Assembly (NCBI GenBank): GCA_016717205.1
Contig: JADKGC010000009.1
Span: 124,001 to 188,000 of the forward strand
DNA length: 64,000 nt
Reading direction: 5' to 3'
Source of the DNA: Candidatus Flexifilum breve
GTDB lineage: Bacteria; Chloroflexota; Anaerolineae; Aggregatilineales; Phototrophicaceae
The notes below the pieces were generated by a model. It had not been told where the DNA came from and did no database searches. It worked only from the letters and a program-made list of their open reading frames with translations. Below are positions 17,500 through 26,136 of the stretch, in pieces. The translations under genes were made by a program, and so were the position numbers. Each line of letters starts with the position of its first letter. The stretch's first letter is position 1.

Positions 17500-18171
17500 T
17501 TAGATGCCTGTGATGCGAATGCCCGTTCCCTTGACGCCATATTTCTTGTTGATGTACAGCAGCACCGGCCCCATCGCCTCGACGGCGACCGCGTTGACCA
17601 GCGGCCCGGCATCGACGCCCCGCATGCCCGCCGCTTCGACCAGATGCATCACATCGACTTTGGCATCGGCATCATCGCCGCATACCAGTACGTCACAGTC
17701 CACCGTCTCGTTAACCTTCTTGAGCTTGCTCGAACTTACGTGCTGGAATGCCGAGACGAGGCGCACATCATCACCGAGGATCGCGCGCGCTTCGAGCGCC
17801 GCCGCTTTGCCTTCGGGTACATTGACAGTCGTGATGTTCGGCGGCAGGAGCGGGACAGTCACGTCGACCACGATCTTGCCCGCCAGCTTGTCCTTAACGC
17901 TTTCAAGCGTATCTTTGTGCGCGGCATACGGCACGCTGACCACGATCAGATTACCAATCGTCGCCGCTGCCTGATTGTCCATGCCTTCGAGGTAATCGCC
18001 GCCCAGTTCCTGATTCAGTTCTACGGCGCGCTGCTTAGCTTTTTCGGCGTCGCGTGAACCGATGACCACTTTGTAACCATTTAAAGCCCAGCGCATCGCC
18101 AGAGCCGAACCTTCTTTGCCCGTGCCGCCCAGAACGGCGATACACAGCAGAATCGGGTCTTTGTCCGTCAT
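17500..18171 (-). CDS. npdG: NADPH-dependent F420 reductase
   Basis: Transfers hydride between NADPH and F420, keeping the F420H2 pool reduced. 223 residues. The N-terminal NADP loop is IAVLGGTGKEG, with GSRDAEKA providing the NADP phosphate contact at the end of the second strand. VVDVTVPL and the C-terminal AGPLVNAVAVEAM are typical of the Npd/Fno family. The start is the ATG at 18171 after GGAGATAAC; the open frame further upstream runs inside ssnA. It completes a block of synthesis, reduction and use of F420 with the LLM enzyme at 13477-14485. Confidence 0.92.
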   Translation of the reverse strand: MTDKDPILLCIAVLGGTGKEGSALAMRWALNGYKVVIGSRDAEKAKQRAVELNQELGGDYLEGMDNQAAATIGNLIVVSVPYAAHKDTLESVKDKLAGKIVVDVTVPLLPPNITTVNVPEGKAAALEARAILGDDVRLVSAFQHVSSSKLKKVNETVDCDVLVCGDDADAKVDVMHLVEAAGMRGVDAGPLVNAVAVEAMGPVLLYINKKYGVKGTGIRITGI

Positions 18172-18172
18172 G

Positions 18173-19495
18173 TTATCTCCTTGCGTAAGCCGCGTAGCGT
18201 TCCCAAACCCCCGGCGCAAGCGCCAGTGCTTCTTCGGCGATTGCCCGTTCATCCAATGTGGTCAACTGACGATCCCGCATCAACACGCGCCCATCGACGA
18301 TAGTGGTCGTCACCATCGAGCTTTCGAAACCAAACAGGACATGCCACGGCAGGTTTCCGACAGAGAGCGGTGTGAAGGGGTGATAGTCGACCAAGATCAT
18401 ATCTGCCCGCGCGCCTTCGATCAACTGTCCAATTGGCGCACCGCCAAAGAATTGGCTCGCCATGCGCGCATTGTTATTGACTGCGGCCTGCCAGATCGCC
18501 CCGCCGTTCGCCTGCCGCGGATCACGACTGGTCACCTTGTGCAGCAGGTAGGCCGCTTTCCAGTCTTCCCACATGGCATTGCTGAAGCCGTCGTTGCCAA
18601 GGCACAGCTTGAACTCTTCGCTGAACATGGTATCCCACGCCATCGCGCCGACCGCGTTGTTCATATTTGAACGCGGCTGATGCGTCACCCAGACGTTCTT
18701 TTCCCGCAGGAGCGCTCGCTCCGCCGCGTCGATATGCACGCAGTGCGCCGTGATCGTCCACTCATTGAGCAGATCAAGGTCGGCGAGGCGCTGCGCGACG
18801 CGTTTGCCATACTTGGCGATGCTGTCTTCTTCGTCGGCCTCGTGCTCAGCAACGTGGATGTGAAAGCCACCTTTCGGATGCGCGTCCCGGCACTGACGGA
18901 GCGTCGCATCGCTCAAGCTGAGGCTGGCATGCAGACCGAACGTCCCGCGCACCCGGTCGCGTTGAGCGTTGAGGAAGCGCTTGTTCTCGGCGATGCCGGC
19001 TTCAGCTTTGTCGAGGCCGTCGCGATCGGTGACTTCGTAGCACAGCACCGCGCGCAGCCCTGCCTGATCCACGGCATCGGCGATCATATCGAGGCTGCCC
19101 TCGATGAAGTTCGGGCTGGCATGATGATCGAACAGCGTCGTCGTGCCATGCTTGATTGCATCCACGAGGCAGACCAGCGCACTCGCCCGCACGGCGTCTT
19201 TGTCCAGCGCCTTGTCGAGATTCCACCACAAGCGGGTGAGGATTTCGGGGAAGTTCTTCGGCGGATCGCCGGGGATCGCCATGCCCCGCGCATACGCACC
19301 GTAGAAGTGGGTGTGCGCGCAGATATTCCCGGCCATAACCAACTGCCCACGTGCATCGAGTGTTTCGGCCTGCGGATAGCGCGCACGCAGTTCGCCAGTG
19401 CGTCCGATGGCCGCGATCACCCCATTCTCAACATACAGCGCATGATCGGTGAGAATCGCGTCCGGCGTAACAATTTGTCCATTGAGCATCAACAT
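18173..19495 (-). CDS. ssnA: Putative aminohydrolase SsnA
   Basis: 440 residues, the SsnA length, in the amidohydrolase (cytosine deaminase-like) superfamily. Metal ligands appear as AHTHF (about 61-63), HIHVAEHE, TAHCVH and GNDGFS. FDHHASPNFIEGS, WWNLDKALD and the RSNMNNAVG block closely resemble E. coli SsnA. SsnA is a constant companion of selenium-dependent molybdenum hydroxylases and of the anaerobic purine-degradation island; it probably hydrolyses a purine-derived ring or amine. It is coupled to npdG (TAACATG), which ties the F420 block to the purine block. Confidence 0.9.
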   Translation of the reverse strand: MLMLNGQIVTPDAILTDHALYVENGVIAAIGRTGELRARYPQAETLDARGQLVMAGNICAHTHFYGAYARGMAIPGDPPKNFPEILTRLWWNLDKALDKDAVRASALVCLVDAIKHGTTTLFDHHASPNFIEGSLDMIADAVDQAGLRAVLCYEVTDRDGLDKAEAGIAENKRFLNAQRDRVRGTFGLHASLSLSDATLRQCRDAHPKGGFHIHVAEHEADEEDSIAKYGKRVAQRLADLDLLNEWTITAHCVHIDAAERALLREKNVWVTHQPRSNMNNAVGAMAWDTMFSEEFKLCLGNDGFSNAMWEDWKAAYLLHKVTSRDPRQANGGAIWQAAVNNNARMASQFFGGAPIGQLIEGARADMILVDYHPFTPLSVGNLPWHVLFGFESSMVTTTIVDGRVLMRDRQLTTLDERAIAEEALALAPGVWERYAAYARR

Positions 19496-19499
19496 AGGT

Positions 19500-20177
19500 C
19501 TATTCTCCCGACGGAATATTAATGGTCACTGCGCCGCCATTACTGGCAATCTGCTTGAAGATCGCCTGCAAAATCTCGTCGTCGTTCGCTGCCGCATCCA
19601 AAAAATACGCGCCGCTCACCCGCCCGGTCGAGGCGATGACGCTCGCGCCATTCTCACACAATATCTTCAACCCCGGCGCGAACGGATCGCTTCGGTGTTC
19701 CGCCGCCCACATACGCACCGGGTTCACCCCATGATCCCGCAGCGCATAGTAGATGCGATCCACGAAAAAATCGTCGGTGCTGTACAGGTCGGCAACCGTG
19801 TGAGCCTGATAAAACCGATCCCACGTCGTGTAGATAAAGCTGATCGGGCGGCGCGTGGGGTTGGTGATCGGCGGCGTTTTCGCCTCCAAATCACCGAGCG
19901 CCACCCGATAATACACGTTGTTCGCGCGCGGATGCTTGGGGTCAGGAATCAGGTCTTTGCGGTAGACCAGTTCCAGCCCGCGCATCGGCGCGTAATATTG
20001 AATGGCTTTGCTTTTCTCCCCAAAGACCTTCCCACTCAAAAAGAAGGCGAGGTACTCGGTCGTCACGCCGCGCGGCATCTGCGCTTGCGGGATGCGATAC
20101 CAATGATCGTCCCGGGCGAACGCGAGATCGCGCTTGGTCTGAATGACACCCACGAGGACGCGATCTTCGGGAAACAT
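19500..20177 (-). CDS. Conserved hypothetical protein, cytoplasmic, 225 residues
   Basis: No signal peptide or membrane helix. The first 130 residues contain RDLAFARDDHWYRIP, EYLAFFLSGKVFGEK and IQYYAPMRG, and the second half has TTWDRFYQAHTVADLYSTDD. I have a sense of related sequences in other bacteria with the pattern RDxxxAR..WYRIP, but no assigned function. The small beta-rich N-terminal half could be a nucleic-acid-binding PUA/EVE-like fold, a guess from pattern only. It lies between ssnA (4-base gap) and a PLP enzyme (3-base gap), so it is co-transcribed with purine genes. Confidence 0.8.
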   Translation of the reverse strand: MFPEDRVLVGVIQTKRDLAFARDDHWYRIPQAQMPRGVTTEYLAFFLSGKVFGEKSKAIQYYAPMRGLELVYRKDLIPDPKHPRANNVYYRVALGDLEAKTPPITNPTRRPISFIYTTWDRFYQAHTVADLYSTDDFFVDRIYYALRDHGVNPVRMWAAEHRSDPFAPGLKILCENGASVIASTGRVSGAYFLDAAANDDEILQAIFKQIASNGGAVTINIPSGE

Positions 20178-20180
20178 GAT

Positions 20181-21572
20181 TTAGGCAAACAGCGATTCCT
20201 GCGCGCGCAGTGCCGTCAAGCGGGCGTCGATCTCCTGCACCATCGCTTGATGGTTTTCCCACCACGCGGGGTCACGCTGCGCATCGAGTTCCTGCACGCT
20301 CTTGCCCTGCTGTTCGACCCACGTGTAATACTTCAGGTTGTGCCAGCGCTGCCGGGCTTCCGGGGTTCCCGCCTGCACCCAGTCGGTGCGCTGACCGTGG
20401 AACACGCCTTCAACGCGCCCGACCGCTTTCGCTTCATCCAGCGCGCCGTAGCATTCCGCCATACTCTGCATGACCGACGGGTAGCGATCCATGCCATCGG
20501 TCGCGACCGTGACAATGACATCGTCTTTGCCATAGCCGTAGTATTTGGCGGTCTTGATCGCGCCGAGCACGTTGCAAATGCCGCTGATGCCGAACAACTG
20601 GCTCATATGCTCGACCAACGCCTCGTCCAGGCCGTAACGCTTGACGAGCGCCGCGCGTCCCGCGGCTTCGGCGAGGAGCTGCAAGCCGAGCTTGCTCTCA
20701 ATGTCGTCGATGCACATCATCGCGTCCATGTTGAGAACGTTGTGAATCCACGTCACATGCTTGTCGCCGATGCCCTGAATGTCATGCGAGCCGTAGCCAT
20801 TGTTGTAGAGCGTCGGGCACTGAATCGGTTCGAGGCCGACGATCTTGTGATCCGGCCACACCTGCTTGAGACGGTCACCCGCCGCAATCGTGCCGGCGCT
20901 GCCCATCGCAGAGACATACGCCGAAATCTTGCCCTTACCCACGCCCGTGGTCGCCAGTTCCGCCGCCAGTTCGACAATCGTGTTGCCGGTCACATGGTAG
21001 TGGAAGCGATAGTTACCCATCACTTCAAACTGATTCAGGATGCGGATGTTCGGGTCTTGGCGCAGACGGTGCGTCTCGTCATAAATTTCCTTGACGTTGC
21101 TTTCCGAGCCGACCGTCTTGTTGACTGTCGCGCCATAGGTCGCGATGCGCTCAAAGCGTTCGCGGCTCATGCCTTCCGGCAGCACGACGATGCTCTTGCA
21201 GCCCATGCGCCCGCCGACCCACGCGCCGCCGATGCCGTAGTTCCCCGTCGATGGCCACACGAGCGTGTGGACAGCCGGGTCGACTTCACCGAACAGCTCT
21301 TTTTCGAGCAGCACGGAATAGGCCGCGCCGACTTTGTGGCTGCCCGACGGGAACTGATTCCCGTAGATCACCACGATGTTCGCATCGACGCCCGTCAGCG
21401 CCTTGGGCAGCACAATGTGATAGACCTGATCATGTTCATTGCGCCATGTGATATTGAACAGGTTGATCGGGTCCAGCGGATTCTCCCGCTTCGCCGCTAA
21501 CGCCTTCTGGCGGATGTGCGGCGCGATCTTCTGCGGGTGGAGCATTTCTTCAAACAGGGGTCCCGTAATCAT
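20181..21572 (-). CDS. Fold-type II pyridoxal-phosphate enzyme of the purine/selenium hydroxylase cluster
   Basis: 463 residues related to cysteine synthase/tryptophan synthase beta. The PLP lysine is in FPSGSHKVGAAYS, the substrate loop is STGNYGIGGAW, and the phosphate loop is SAMGSAGT. It is longer than E. coli YgeX (diaminopropionate ammonia-lyase, about 400 residues) and has a different lysine motif. It is therefore not YgeX itself, but it may fill an equivalent ammonia-lyase step; this is inference. I recognise close relatives in other selenium-dependent hydroxylase loci. It is three bases from the hypothetical gene that follows. Confidence 0.85.
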   Translation of the reverse strand: MITGPLFEEMLHPQKIAPHIRQKALAAKRENPLDPINLFNITWRNEHDQVYHIVLPKALTGVDANIVVIYGNQFPSGSHKVGAAYSVLLEKELFGEVDPAVHTLVWPSTGNYGIGGAWVGGRMGCKSIVVLPEGMSRERFERIATYGATVNKTVGSESNVKEIYDETHRLRQDPNIRILNQFEVMGNYRFHYHVTGNTIVELAAELATTGVGKGKISAYVSAMGSAGTIAAGDRLKQVWPDHKIVGLEPIQCPTLYNNGYGSHDIQGIGDKHVTWIHNVLNMDAMMCIDDIESKLGLQLLAEAAGRAALVKRYGLDEALVEHMSQLFGISGICNVLGAIKTAKYYGYGKDDVIVTVATDGMDRYPSVMQSMAECYGALDEAKAVGRVEGVFHGQRTDWVQAGTPEARQRWHNLKYYTWVEQQGKSVQELDAQRDPAWWENHQAMVQEIDARLTALRAQESLFA

Positions 21573-21588
21573 GATTGTCTCGACTTGC

Positions 21589-21822
21589 TTATTCGTCGTC
21601 CGAAAGTAAAAGCTGTCCTAACGCGCGCATTTCGTTGTAGAGTTCGTCGCGCTGCCGCGCCAGAGTCCGATAACGCGCGTGATCTTCCGGCGACATACGG
21701 TCACTGCGGCCTTGGTGCGCCATGAGCAAATTGTCGATCTCCTCGTCAAGCTGTTCGTACTGCAAGACGACCCGCTGATAATCTTCGACTCGCTGCTTCT
21801 GATCACTGTCGTTATCGGTCAT
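21589..21822 (-). CDS. Small helical coiled-coil protein, 77 residues
   Basis: The start is the ATG at 21822, just after the glycosyltransferase stop; the longer open frame overlaps that gene and is not coding-like. The product is nearly all helix and highly charged (QKQRVEDYQRVVLQYEQLDEEIDNLL...RYRTLARQRDELYNEM), which suggests a two-helix hairpin coiled coil. It ends acidic (SDDE). No family is recognised. It is in the same run as its neighbours, with gaps of 4 and 16 bases. Confidence 0.65.
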   Translation of the reverse strand: MTDNDSDQKQRVEDYQRVVLQYEQLDEEIDNLLMAHQGRSDRMSPEDHARYRTLARQRDELYNEMRALGQLLLSDDE

Positions 21823-21826
21823 AGAT

Positions 21827-22819
21827 CTATTCCGTTTCCGGGTGCTCACGCGCATGCTGGGGCGATGGCAGCGACTGTTCGTCGAAGTTGCGGCGCAGCG
21901 CCACCACATACAGCGGACGGTTGCGCGCCTCGTCATACACCCGTGCTACATACTGCCCAAGAATGAACAAGAAAAAGAGTTGGAACGCGCTGAGGAACAA
22001 CAACAGCGCAATCGTCGTCGCTTGGCCCCCCAAGAAGGCCACGCCGAGCGTCGCGCGCAAGAACGCGATCACTGGGATCGCGAGCAGCGACAATATCCCC
22101 AGCACCAGCGCCACATACACCATCACTTGCAGCGGGAAGAAACTGAAGCCCGTCACCGCATCCATCGCGAAACGCAGCATCTTCCGCAGCGGGTATTTGG
22201 TCTCGCCGGAATGCCGGGCCTCACGCACATAGTTGACGCCGGTCTGCTTAAAGCCGACCCAGCTCGTCATGCCGCGGATGAAGCGGTTGTGTTCACGCAT
22301 CTGCCGCATCACGTCGACTACGCGCCGATCCATCAGACGGAAGTCGCCCGTATCCAGTGGAATATCAATCTCGGTAATGCGATACACCACGCGATAGAAC
22401 CACTTCGCCGTAAACAGCTTGAACCAGCTTTCGCCCTTACGCTGTTCGCGCACCGCGTAGATCACCTGATACCCGGCTTTCCACCGTTCGATCATTTCGA
22501 GGATCAATTCGGGCGGATCTTGCAAATCGGCATCGATCAGCACGACAGCATCGCCGCTGGCATGGTCCATCCCGGCGGTGACCGCCGTCTGATGACCAAA
22601 ATTGCGCGCGAAATGCAGCACCTTGACGCGTTGATCGCGCCCCGCCAGTTCGTCCATCATTTCCGGCGACCGGTCGCGGCTGCCATCGTTGACGAGGACG
22701 AGTTCCCACGGTTCGCCCGTCGACTCCATTACTTGCACGATGCGTTCGTAGAGCAGTGCAATATTGCCCTCTTCGTTGTAGATGGGGGCGACAATCGAAT
22801 ACCGGGGTTGGCTGTTCAT
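21827..22819 (-). CDS. GT2 family glycosyltransferase, polyprenyl-phosphate sugar synthase-like
   Basis: 330 residues. The N-terminal GT-A domain has IVAPIYNEEGNI, LVNDGSRDRS, FARNFGHQTAVTAG and the metal motif VLIDADLQDPPE. Two C-terminal membrane helices (about 226-258 and 270-295) place it with the DPM1/GtrB/ArnC group that loads a sugar onto polyprenyl phosphate at the inner face. It may supply the GT-C enzyme at 10941-13493 (inference). It overlaps the threonine synthase stop by four bases. Confidence 0.9.
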   Translation of the reverse strand: MNSQPRYSIVAPIYNEEGNIALLYERIVQVMESTGEPWELVLVNDGSRDRSPEMMDELAGRDQRVKVLHFARNFGHQTAVTAGMDHASGDAVVLIDADLQDPPELILEMIERWKAGYQVIYAVREQRKGESWFKLFTAKWFYRVVYRITEIDIPLDTGDFRLMDRRVVDVMRQMREHNRFIRGMTSWVGFKQTGVNYVREARHSGETKYPLRKMLRFAMDAVTGFSFFPLQVMVYVALVLGILSLLAIPVIAFLRATLGVAFLGGQATTIALLLFLSAFQLFFLFILGQYVARVYDEARNRPLYVVALRRNFDEQSLPSPQHAREHPETE

Positions 22820-24069
22820 GAAACCTCAAGTTGCAATGCGCGTCTCACCGAATCAAGATTGGGAGCCACGCGCAGTCCACCGCTCACCGATTGCTGAGCG
22901 CGTTTGATGTCCTTCAAACCGTTGCCGGTGAGGAGAAACGCCACCCGTTCATCAGATCGGATCATGCCTAATTGTACCGCACGTCTCACCCCGGCGTAAA
23001 CCGCCGCGCACGAAGGTTCGCAGAACACGCCGGTCAACCGCGCCAACGTCGGAATCGCCGCGATGATTTCGTCATCCGGCACGGCGATAAATGCGCCGTT
23101 CGTCTGGCGGACTGCCTTCAATGCCCGCGACCGATCCCGCGGTAATCCCGCCGAAATGCTGTCGGCGATGGTGTCGACCTCCACGGGCTGCATGTCGGTG
23201 GCGCTCAAGACCTGCTCCCACGCGCTGACAAGGGGTGAACTTCCCAATGCTTGTACACCGATCAGCCGCGGAATCCGCTGTATCCAGCCCAACTGATACA
23301 GATCATAGAAGCCTTTGTACACGCCGGCGATGATGTTGCCATCGCCCACGCCCACCGCGACCACATCCGGCACGTTCCAGCCCAAGCCTTCGGCGATCTC
23401 ATAGGCGACGGTCTTTTTGCCTTCAGATGTGTACGGATTCATGCCCGTATTGCGGCAGTACCACCCTTGTTCAAGACACACGTCTTTGCACAGGTCAAAG
23501 GCTTGATCGTACGTCCCCTCGACCAGAATCACTTCTGCACCGTAGACTAGCAGCTGGGCGATCTTGGCTTCGGGAGCAGAGGCAGGCACAAAGATGATGA
23601 TGCGCATCTTACCACTTTGCACCGACGCGCCCACGCCGGAGAGCGCCGCTGCCGCGTTCCCCGTGCTCGCCGTGCTGACTGTGTCGATGCCCGCTTCGAG
23701 CGCCCGCGCGACGATCAGCGCGCTCGCCCGATCTTTAAGCGATCCGGTCGGGTTCGCGCCGTCATCTTTGAGCCATGCTTCGCGTAGACCGAGATCGGCA
23801 GCGAGGCGCGCCGACTGGAACAACGGCGTCCCGCCCACGCGCAGGGGTGGCACGACGGTCTCCGGCTTGATCGGCAGCAAATCACGGTAGCGCCACATCG
23901 ACCGCTCCGAGCGCGGGGTATCACGTTCCAGCGTGGCACGCAGGTGTTCGTAGTCGTAGAGCACATCCAGCGTGCCAACATCGCCGCATACCGGACAGGT
24001 ATATTCCACTTCGTTCGGGCCGTATTCACGGTCGCAAACACTGCACTTGAGCTTCAAAACGTCAGCCAT
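22816..24069 (-). CDS. thrC: Threonine synthase
   Basis: Converts O-phosphohomoserine to threonine with PLP. 417 residues from the ATG at 24069; an upstream extension of the open frame overlaps the carbamate kinase gene and is not used. An N-terminal zinc-ribbon (CSVCDREY...CPVCGD) precedes the fold-type II core with the PLP lysine in NPTGSLKDRASA, the loop STASTGNAAAAL and the phosphate loop VGDGN. A paralogue acting on another phospho-amino acid is possible given the purine operon context, but the core motifs are normal for ThrC. Confidence 0.88.
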   Translation of the reverse strand: MADVLKLKCSVCDREYGPNEVEYTCPVCGDVGTLDVLYDYEHLRATLERDTPRSERSMWRYRDLLPIKPETVVPPLRVGGTPLFQSARLAADLGLREAWLKDDGANPTGSLKDRASALIVARALEAGIDTVSTASTGNAAAALSGVGASVQSGKMRIIIFVPASAPEAKIAQLLVYGAEVILVEGTYDQAFDLCKDVCLEQGWYCRNTGMNPYTSEGKKTVAYEIAEGLGWNVPDVVAVGVGDGNIIAGVYKGFYDLYQLGWIQRIPRLIGVQALGSSPLVSAWEQVLSATDMQPVEVDTIADSISAGLPRDRSRALKAVRQTNGAFIAVPDDEIIAAIPTLARLTGVFCEPSCAAVYAGVRRAVQLGMIRSDERVAFLLTGNGLKDIKRAQQSVSGGLRVAPNLDSVRRALQLEVS

Positions 24070-24073
24070 GAAC

Positions 24074-25018
24074 TTATCCCGGAATAATGCGCGTGCCGGT
24101 TTCGCCGCGCAGCGCCCGCGCGAGGTTGGGCGGATCGGTGATGATCGCCTGTGGGCCGCCCATGCGCACAAATTCGACGGCGGCCTCGATCTTAGGGAGC
24201 ATGCTCCCCGGCGCAAAGTGTCCCTCGTCCATATAGCGTTTCGCTTCCGTCAGCGTCATCTGGTCGAGCACCTGCATATTCGGTTTATTGTAGTTGAGCG
24301 CGACTTTCTCCACGCCCGTGGAGATGATGAACAGGTCGGCGCGCAGCGTTTGCGCGAGCAAGCTGCTGGCGCGGTCTTTGTCGATCACCGCGTATGTGCC
24401 TTTGAGTTCGCCCCGCTCATTGCGCATGACCGGAATGCCGCCGCCGCCCACCGCGATCACCAGATAGTCGTTCATGATGAGCGCGCGAATGGCGTTGATC
24501 TCCTGAATCGCCAGCGGTTTCGGCGAAGCGACCACGCGCCGCCACCCGCGCCCGGCATCTTCGACCACATTCCAGCCTTCGGCTTCGTACTTGCGCGCTT
24601 CCTCTTCGGTCATGAAGCCGCCGATGGGCTTGGTCGGCTTCTTGAAAGCCGGATCTTCAGGGTCGACGCGCACCTGAGTGACCACCGTCAAAATCGTGCG
24701 GTTGATGCCGAGGCGGCGCAGCTCATTATCCAGCGACTGCTGGAGCATGTAGCCGATGGCGCCCTGCGTATCAGCCACGATCAGGTCGAGCGGCGTGGTG
24801 TGAACTTCGTGTGCGGCCAGTTCGGAGCGCCGCAGGATGTAGCCCACCTGAGGGCCGTTGCCATGCGTCACGATCACGTTCCAGCCCTCTGCGATCATGC
24901 TGGCGATGTGCTTGCACGTCTCGTCGACCGCTTCCCATTGATGTGATACGTCCGGGCGTTTCGGGTCAAGAATCAGCGAATTGCCGCCAATGGCAACCGC
25001 CGCTAATTTTCCAACCAT
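24074..25018 (-). CDS. arcC: Carbamate kinase
   Basis: Makes ATP from carbamoyl phosphate and ADP, the energy-yielding step of purine, allantoin and arginine fermentation. 314 residues. Visible are AAVAIGGNSLI, VTHGNGPQVGYI, LDLIVADTQGAIGY, IAVGGGGIPV and the lysine-rich VIDKDRASSLLA. The ATG at 25018 follows AAGGTGAT. A hairpin in the 109-bp gap upstream separates it from ygeW, which should produce the carbamoyl phosphate it uses. Confidence 0.95.
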   Translation of the reverse strand: MVGKLAAVAIGGNSLILDPKRPDVSHQWEAVDETCKHIASMIAEGWNVIVTHGNGPQVGYILRRSELAAHEVHTTPLDLIVADTQGAIGYMLQQSLDNELRRLGINRTILTVVTQVRVDPEDPAFKKPTKPIGGFMTEEEARKYEAEGWNVVEDAGRGWRRVVASPKPLAIQEINAIRALIMNDYLVIAVGGGGIPVMRNERGELKGTYAVIDKDRASSLLAQTLRADLFIISTGVEKVALNYNKPNMQVLDQMTLTEAKRYMDEGHFAPGSMLPKIEAAVEFVRMGGPQAIITDPPNLARALRGETGTRIIPG

Positions 25019-25068
25019 TTGGGATCACCTTCTCGCAAAAAGCACTAATACCTATATTCTACAACAAA

Positions 25069-25095
25069 GCCGTTAGCCCGGTTCGAGCTAACGGC
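25069..25095 (-). terminator. Hairpin between ygeW and arcC (possible partial terminator or processing site)
   Basis: A nine-base perfect stem (GCCGTTAGC/GCTAACGGC) encloses a nine-base loop. Read on the minus strand it is followed by TTTGTTGT, a weak U-tract. It could reduce readthrough from ygeW into arcC or mark an mRNA cleavage point. It sits in the widest gap of the purine run. Read on the plus strand TGTTTT follows. Confidence 0.5.
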
Positions 25096-25127
25096 TGTTT
25101 TGCACGAAACTAGCTGCTGCACCGCGC

Positions 25128-26108
25128 CTAGCGCATCGTGAGCGCCATGGCCGCCTTCTGCACGTGCAGGCGATTTTCGGCTTCGTCGTAGACGATGCTC
25201 TGCGGGCCGTCGATGACTTCGTCGGTCACTTCGATGCCGCGATCCGCCGGGAGGCAATGCATATATACGGCGTGATCCTTCGCCAGCGCCATGCGCCGCG
25301 AGTCGGTGATCCAGTCGGTGTATTTCTTGCCGATCTTGGCCGATTCGTTCTTGTCCTCCGTGGTCAGCCACGAGCCCCAGCTCTTGGGATAGACGATGTC
25401 CGCATCCTTGAAGCCGTAGTCGAAGTCATGGCTGATGTCCAGCGCGCCGCCGCTCTTCTTGGCGTTATCCTGCGCCTGTTCCACGATTTCCGGCATCAGT
25501 TTGTATTCCGGCGGGTACGTCAGTTTGACGTTCATGCCGTAGCGGGTCATCATGAGGATCAGGTCTTGGGGCACGCTGATCGGCTTCTGATAGCTGGCGG
25601 CATACGCCCAGCTCACATTGATCGTCTTGCCGCGCAGGTCGCGACCGAAGCGTTCCTGAATCGCCATGAGGTCGGCGAGAATCTGGAACGGGTGGTACAC
25701 GTCGCACTGCATATTCAGCACGGGAACGCGGCTGGCAGCGGCGACTTCGCGGATGTACTTGTTGCCGAAGTTCCAGTCGCACTGACGAATGGCAATCCCG
25801 TCCGAATAGCGACCGATGATTTCACCAATTTCCTTCGCCGTGTCGCCGTGGCTGATTTGCGTCGTCTCGCTGTCGATGAACATCGCGTGACCGCCGAGCT
25901 GCGCCATACCCGCTTCAAAGCTGGCGCGGGTGCGCGTGCTGGTGAAGAAGAACAGCATCGCCAACACTTTGTCGCGCAGCAGCGCGTGCGATTCGCCCAA
26001 TGCGCGCTTGCGTTTCAGATCCCACGCCACATCGAGCAGCGTGTCAATTTCGTCTCGGGTCCATTCCTGAGTCGTGATCAGGTCACGACCCCGCAAATCG
26101 GTCTGCAT
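25128..26108 (-). CDS. ygeW: YgeW-type knotted carbamoyltransferase
   Basis: 326 residues of the aspartate/ornithine carbamoyltransferase superfamily. The carbamoyl-phosphate loop is FFTSTRTRASFE, and HCLPADRG closes the phosphate site. The second-substrate region has YPKSWGSW in place of the SMG motif of ornithine transcarbamylases. This matches E. coli YgeW (YPKSW), a member of the purine-degradation island with an unsettled substrate. It is about 70 residues shorter than E. coli YgeW. Run in reverse it would give carbamoyl phosphate for arcC next door. Confidence 0.9.
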   Translation of the reverse strand: MQTDLRGRDLITTQEWTRDEIDTLLDVAWDLKRKRALGESHALLRDKVLAMLFFFTSTRTRASFEAGMAQLGGHAMFIDSETTQISHGDTAKEIGEIIGRYSDGIAIRQCDWNFGNKYIREVAAASRVPVLNMQCDVYHPFQILADLMAIQERFGRDLRGKTINVSWAYAASYQKPISVPQDLILMMTRYGMNVKLTYPPEYKLMPEIVEQAQDNAKKSGGALDISHDFDYGFKDADIVYPKSWGSWLTTEDKNESAKIGKKYTDWITDSRRMALAKDHAVYMHCLPADRGIEVTDEVIDGPQSIVYDEAENRLHVQKAAMALTMR

Positions 26109-26136
26109 TTCCGTCTCCTAGAGTAATGTGCCTTAA

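Noticed and set aside
19449..21500. A 683-codon open frame on the plus strand opposite ssnA, the hypothetical gene and the PLP enzyme
   Set aside because: It is antisense to three well-supported genes, His/Arg-rich and without family motifs; GC-rich third positions of the real genes keep it open.
20181..21572. Calling the PLP enzyme YgeX or cysteine synthase outright
   Set aside because: Lysine and phosphate-loop motifs and length differ from YgeX, and there is no cysE or other cysteine context.
24070..24216. An N-terminal extension of threonine synthase
   Set aside because: It overlaps arcC by 143 bases; the ATG at 24069 gives the normal zinc-ribbon start.
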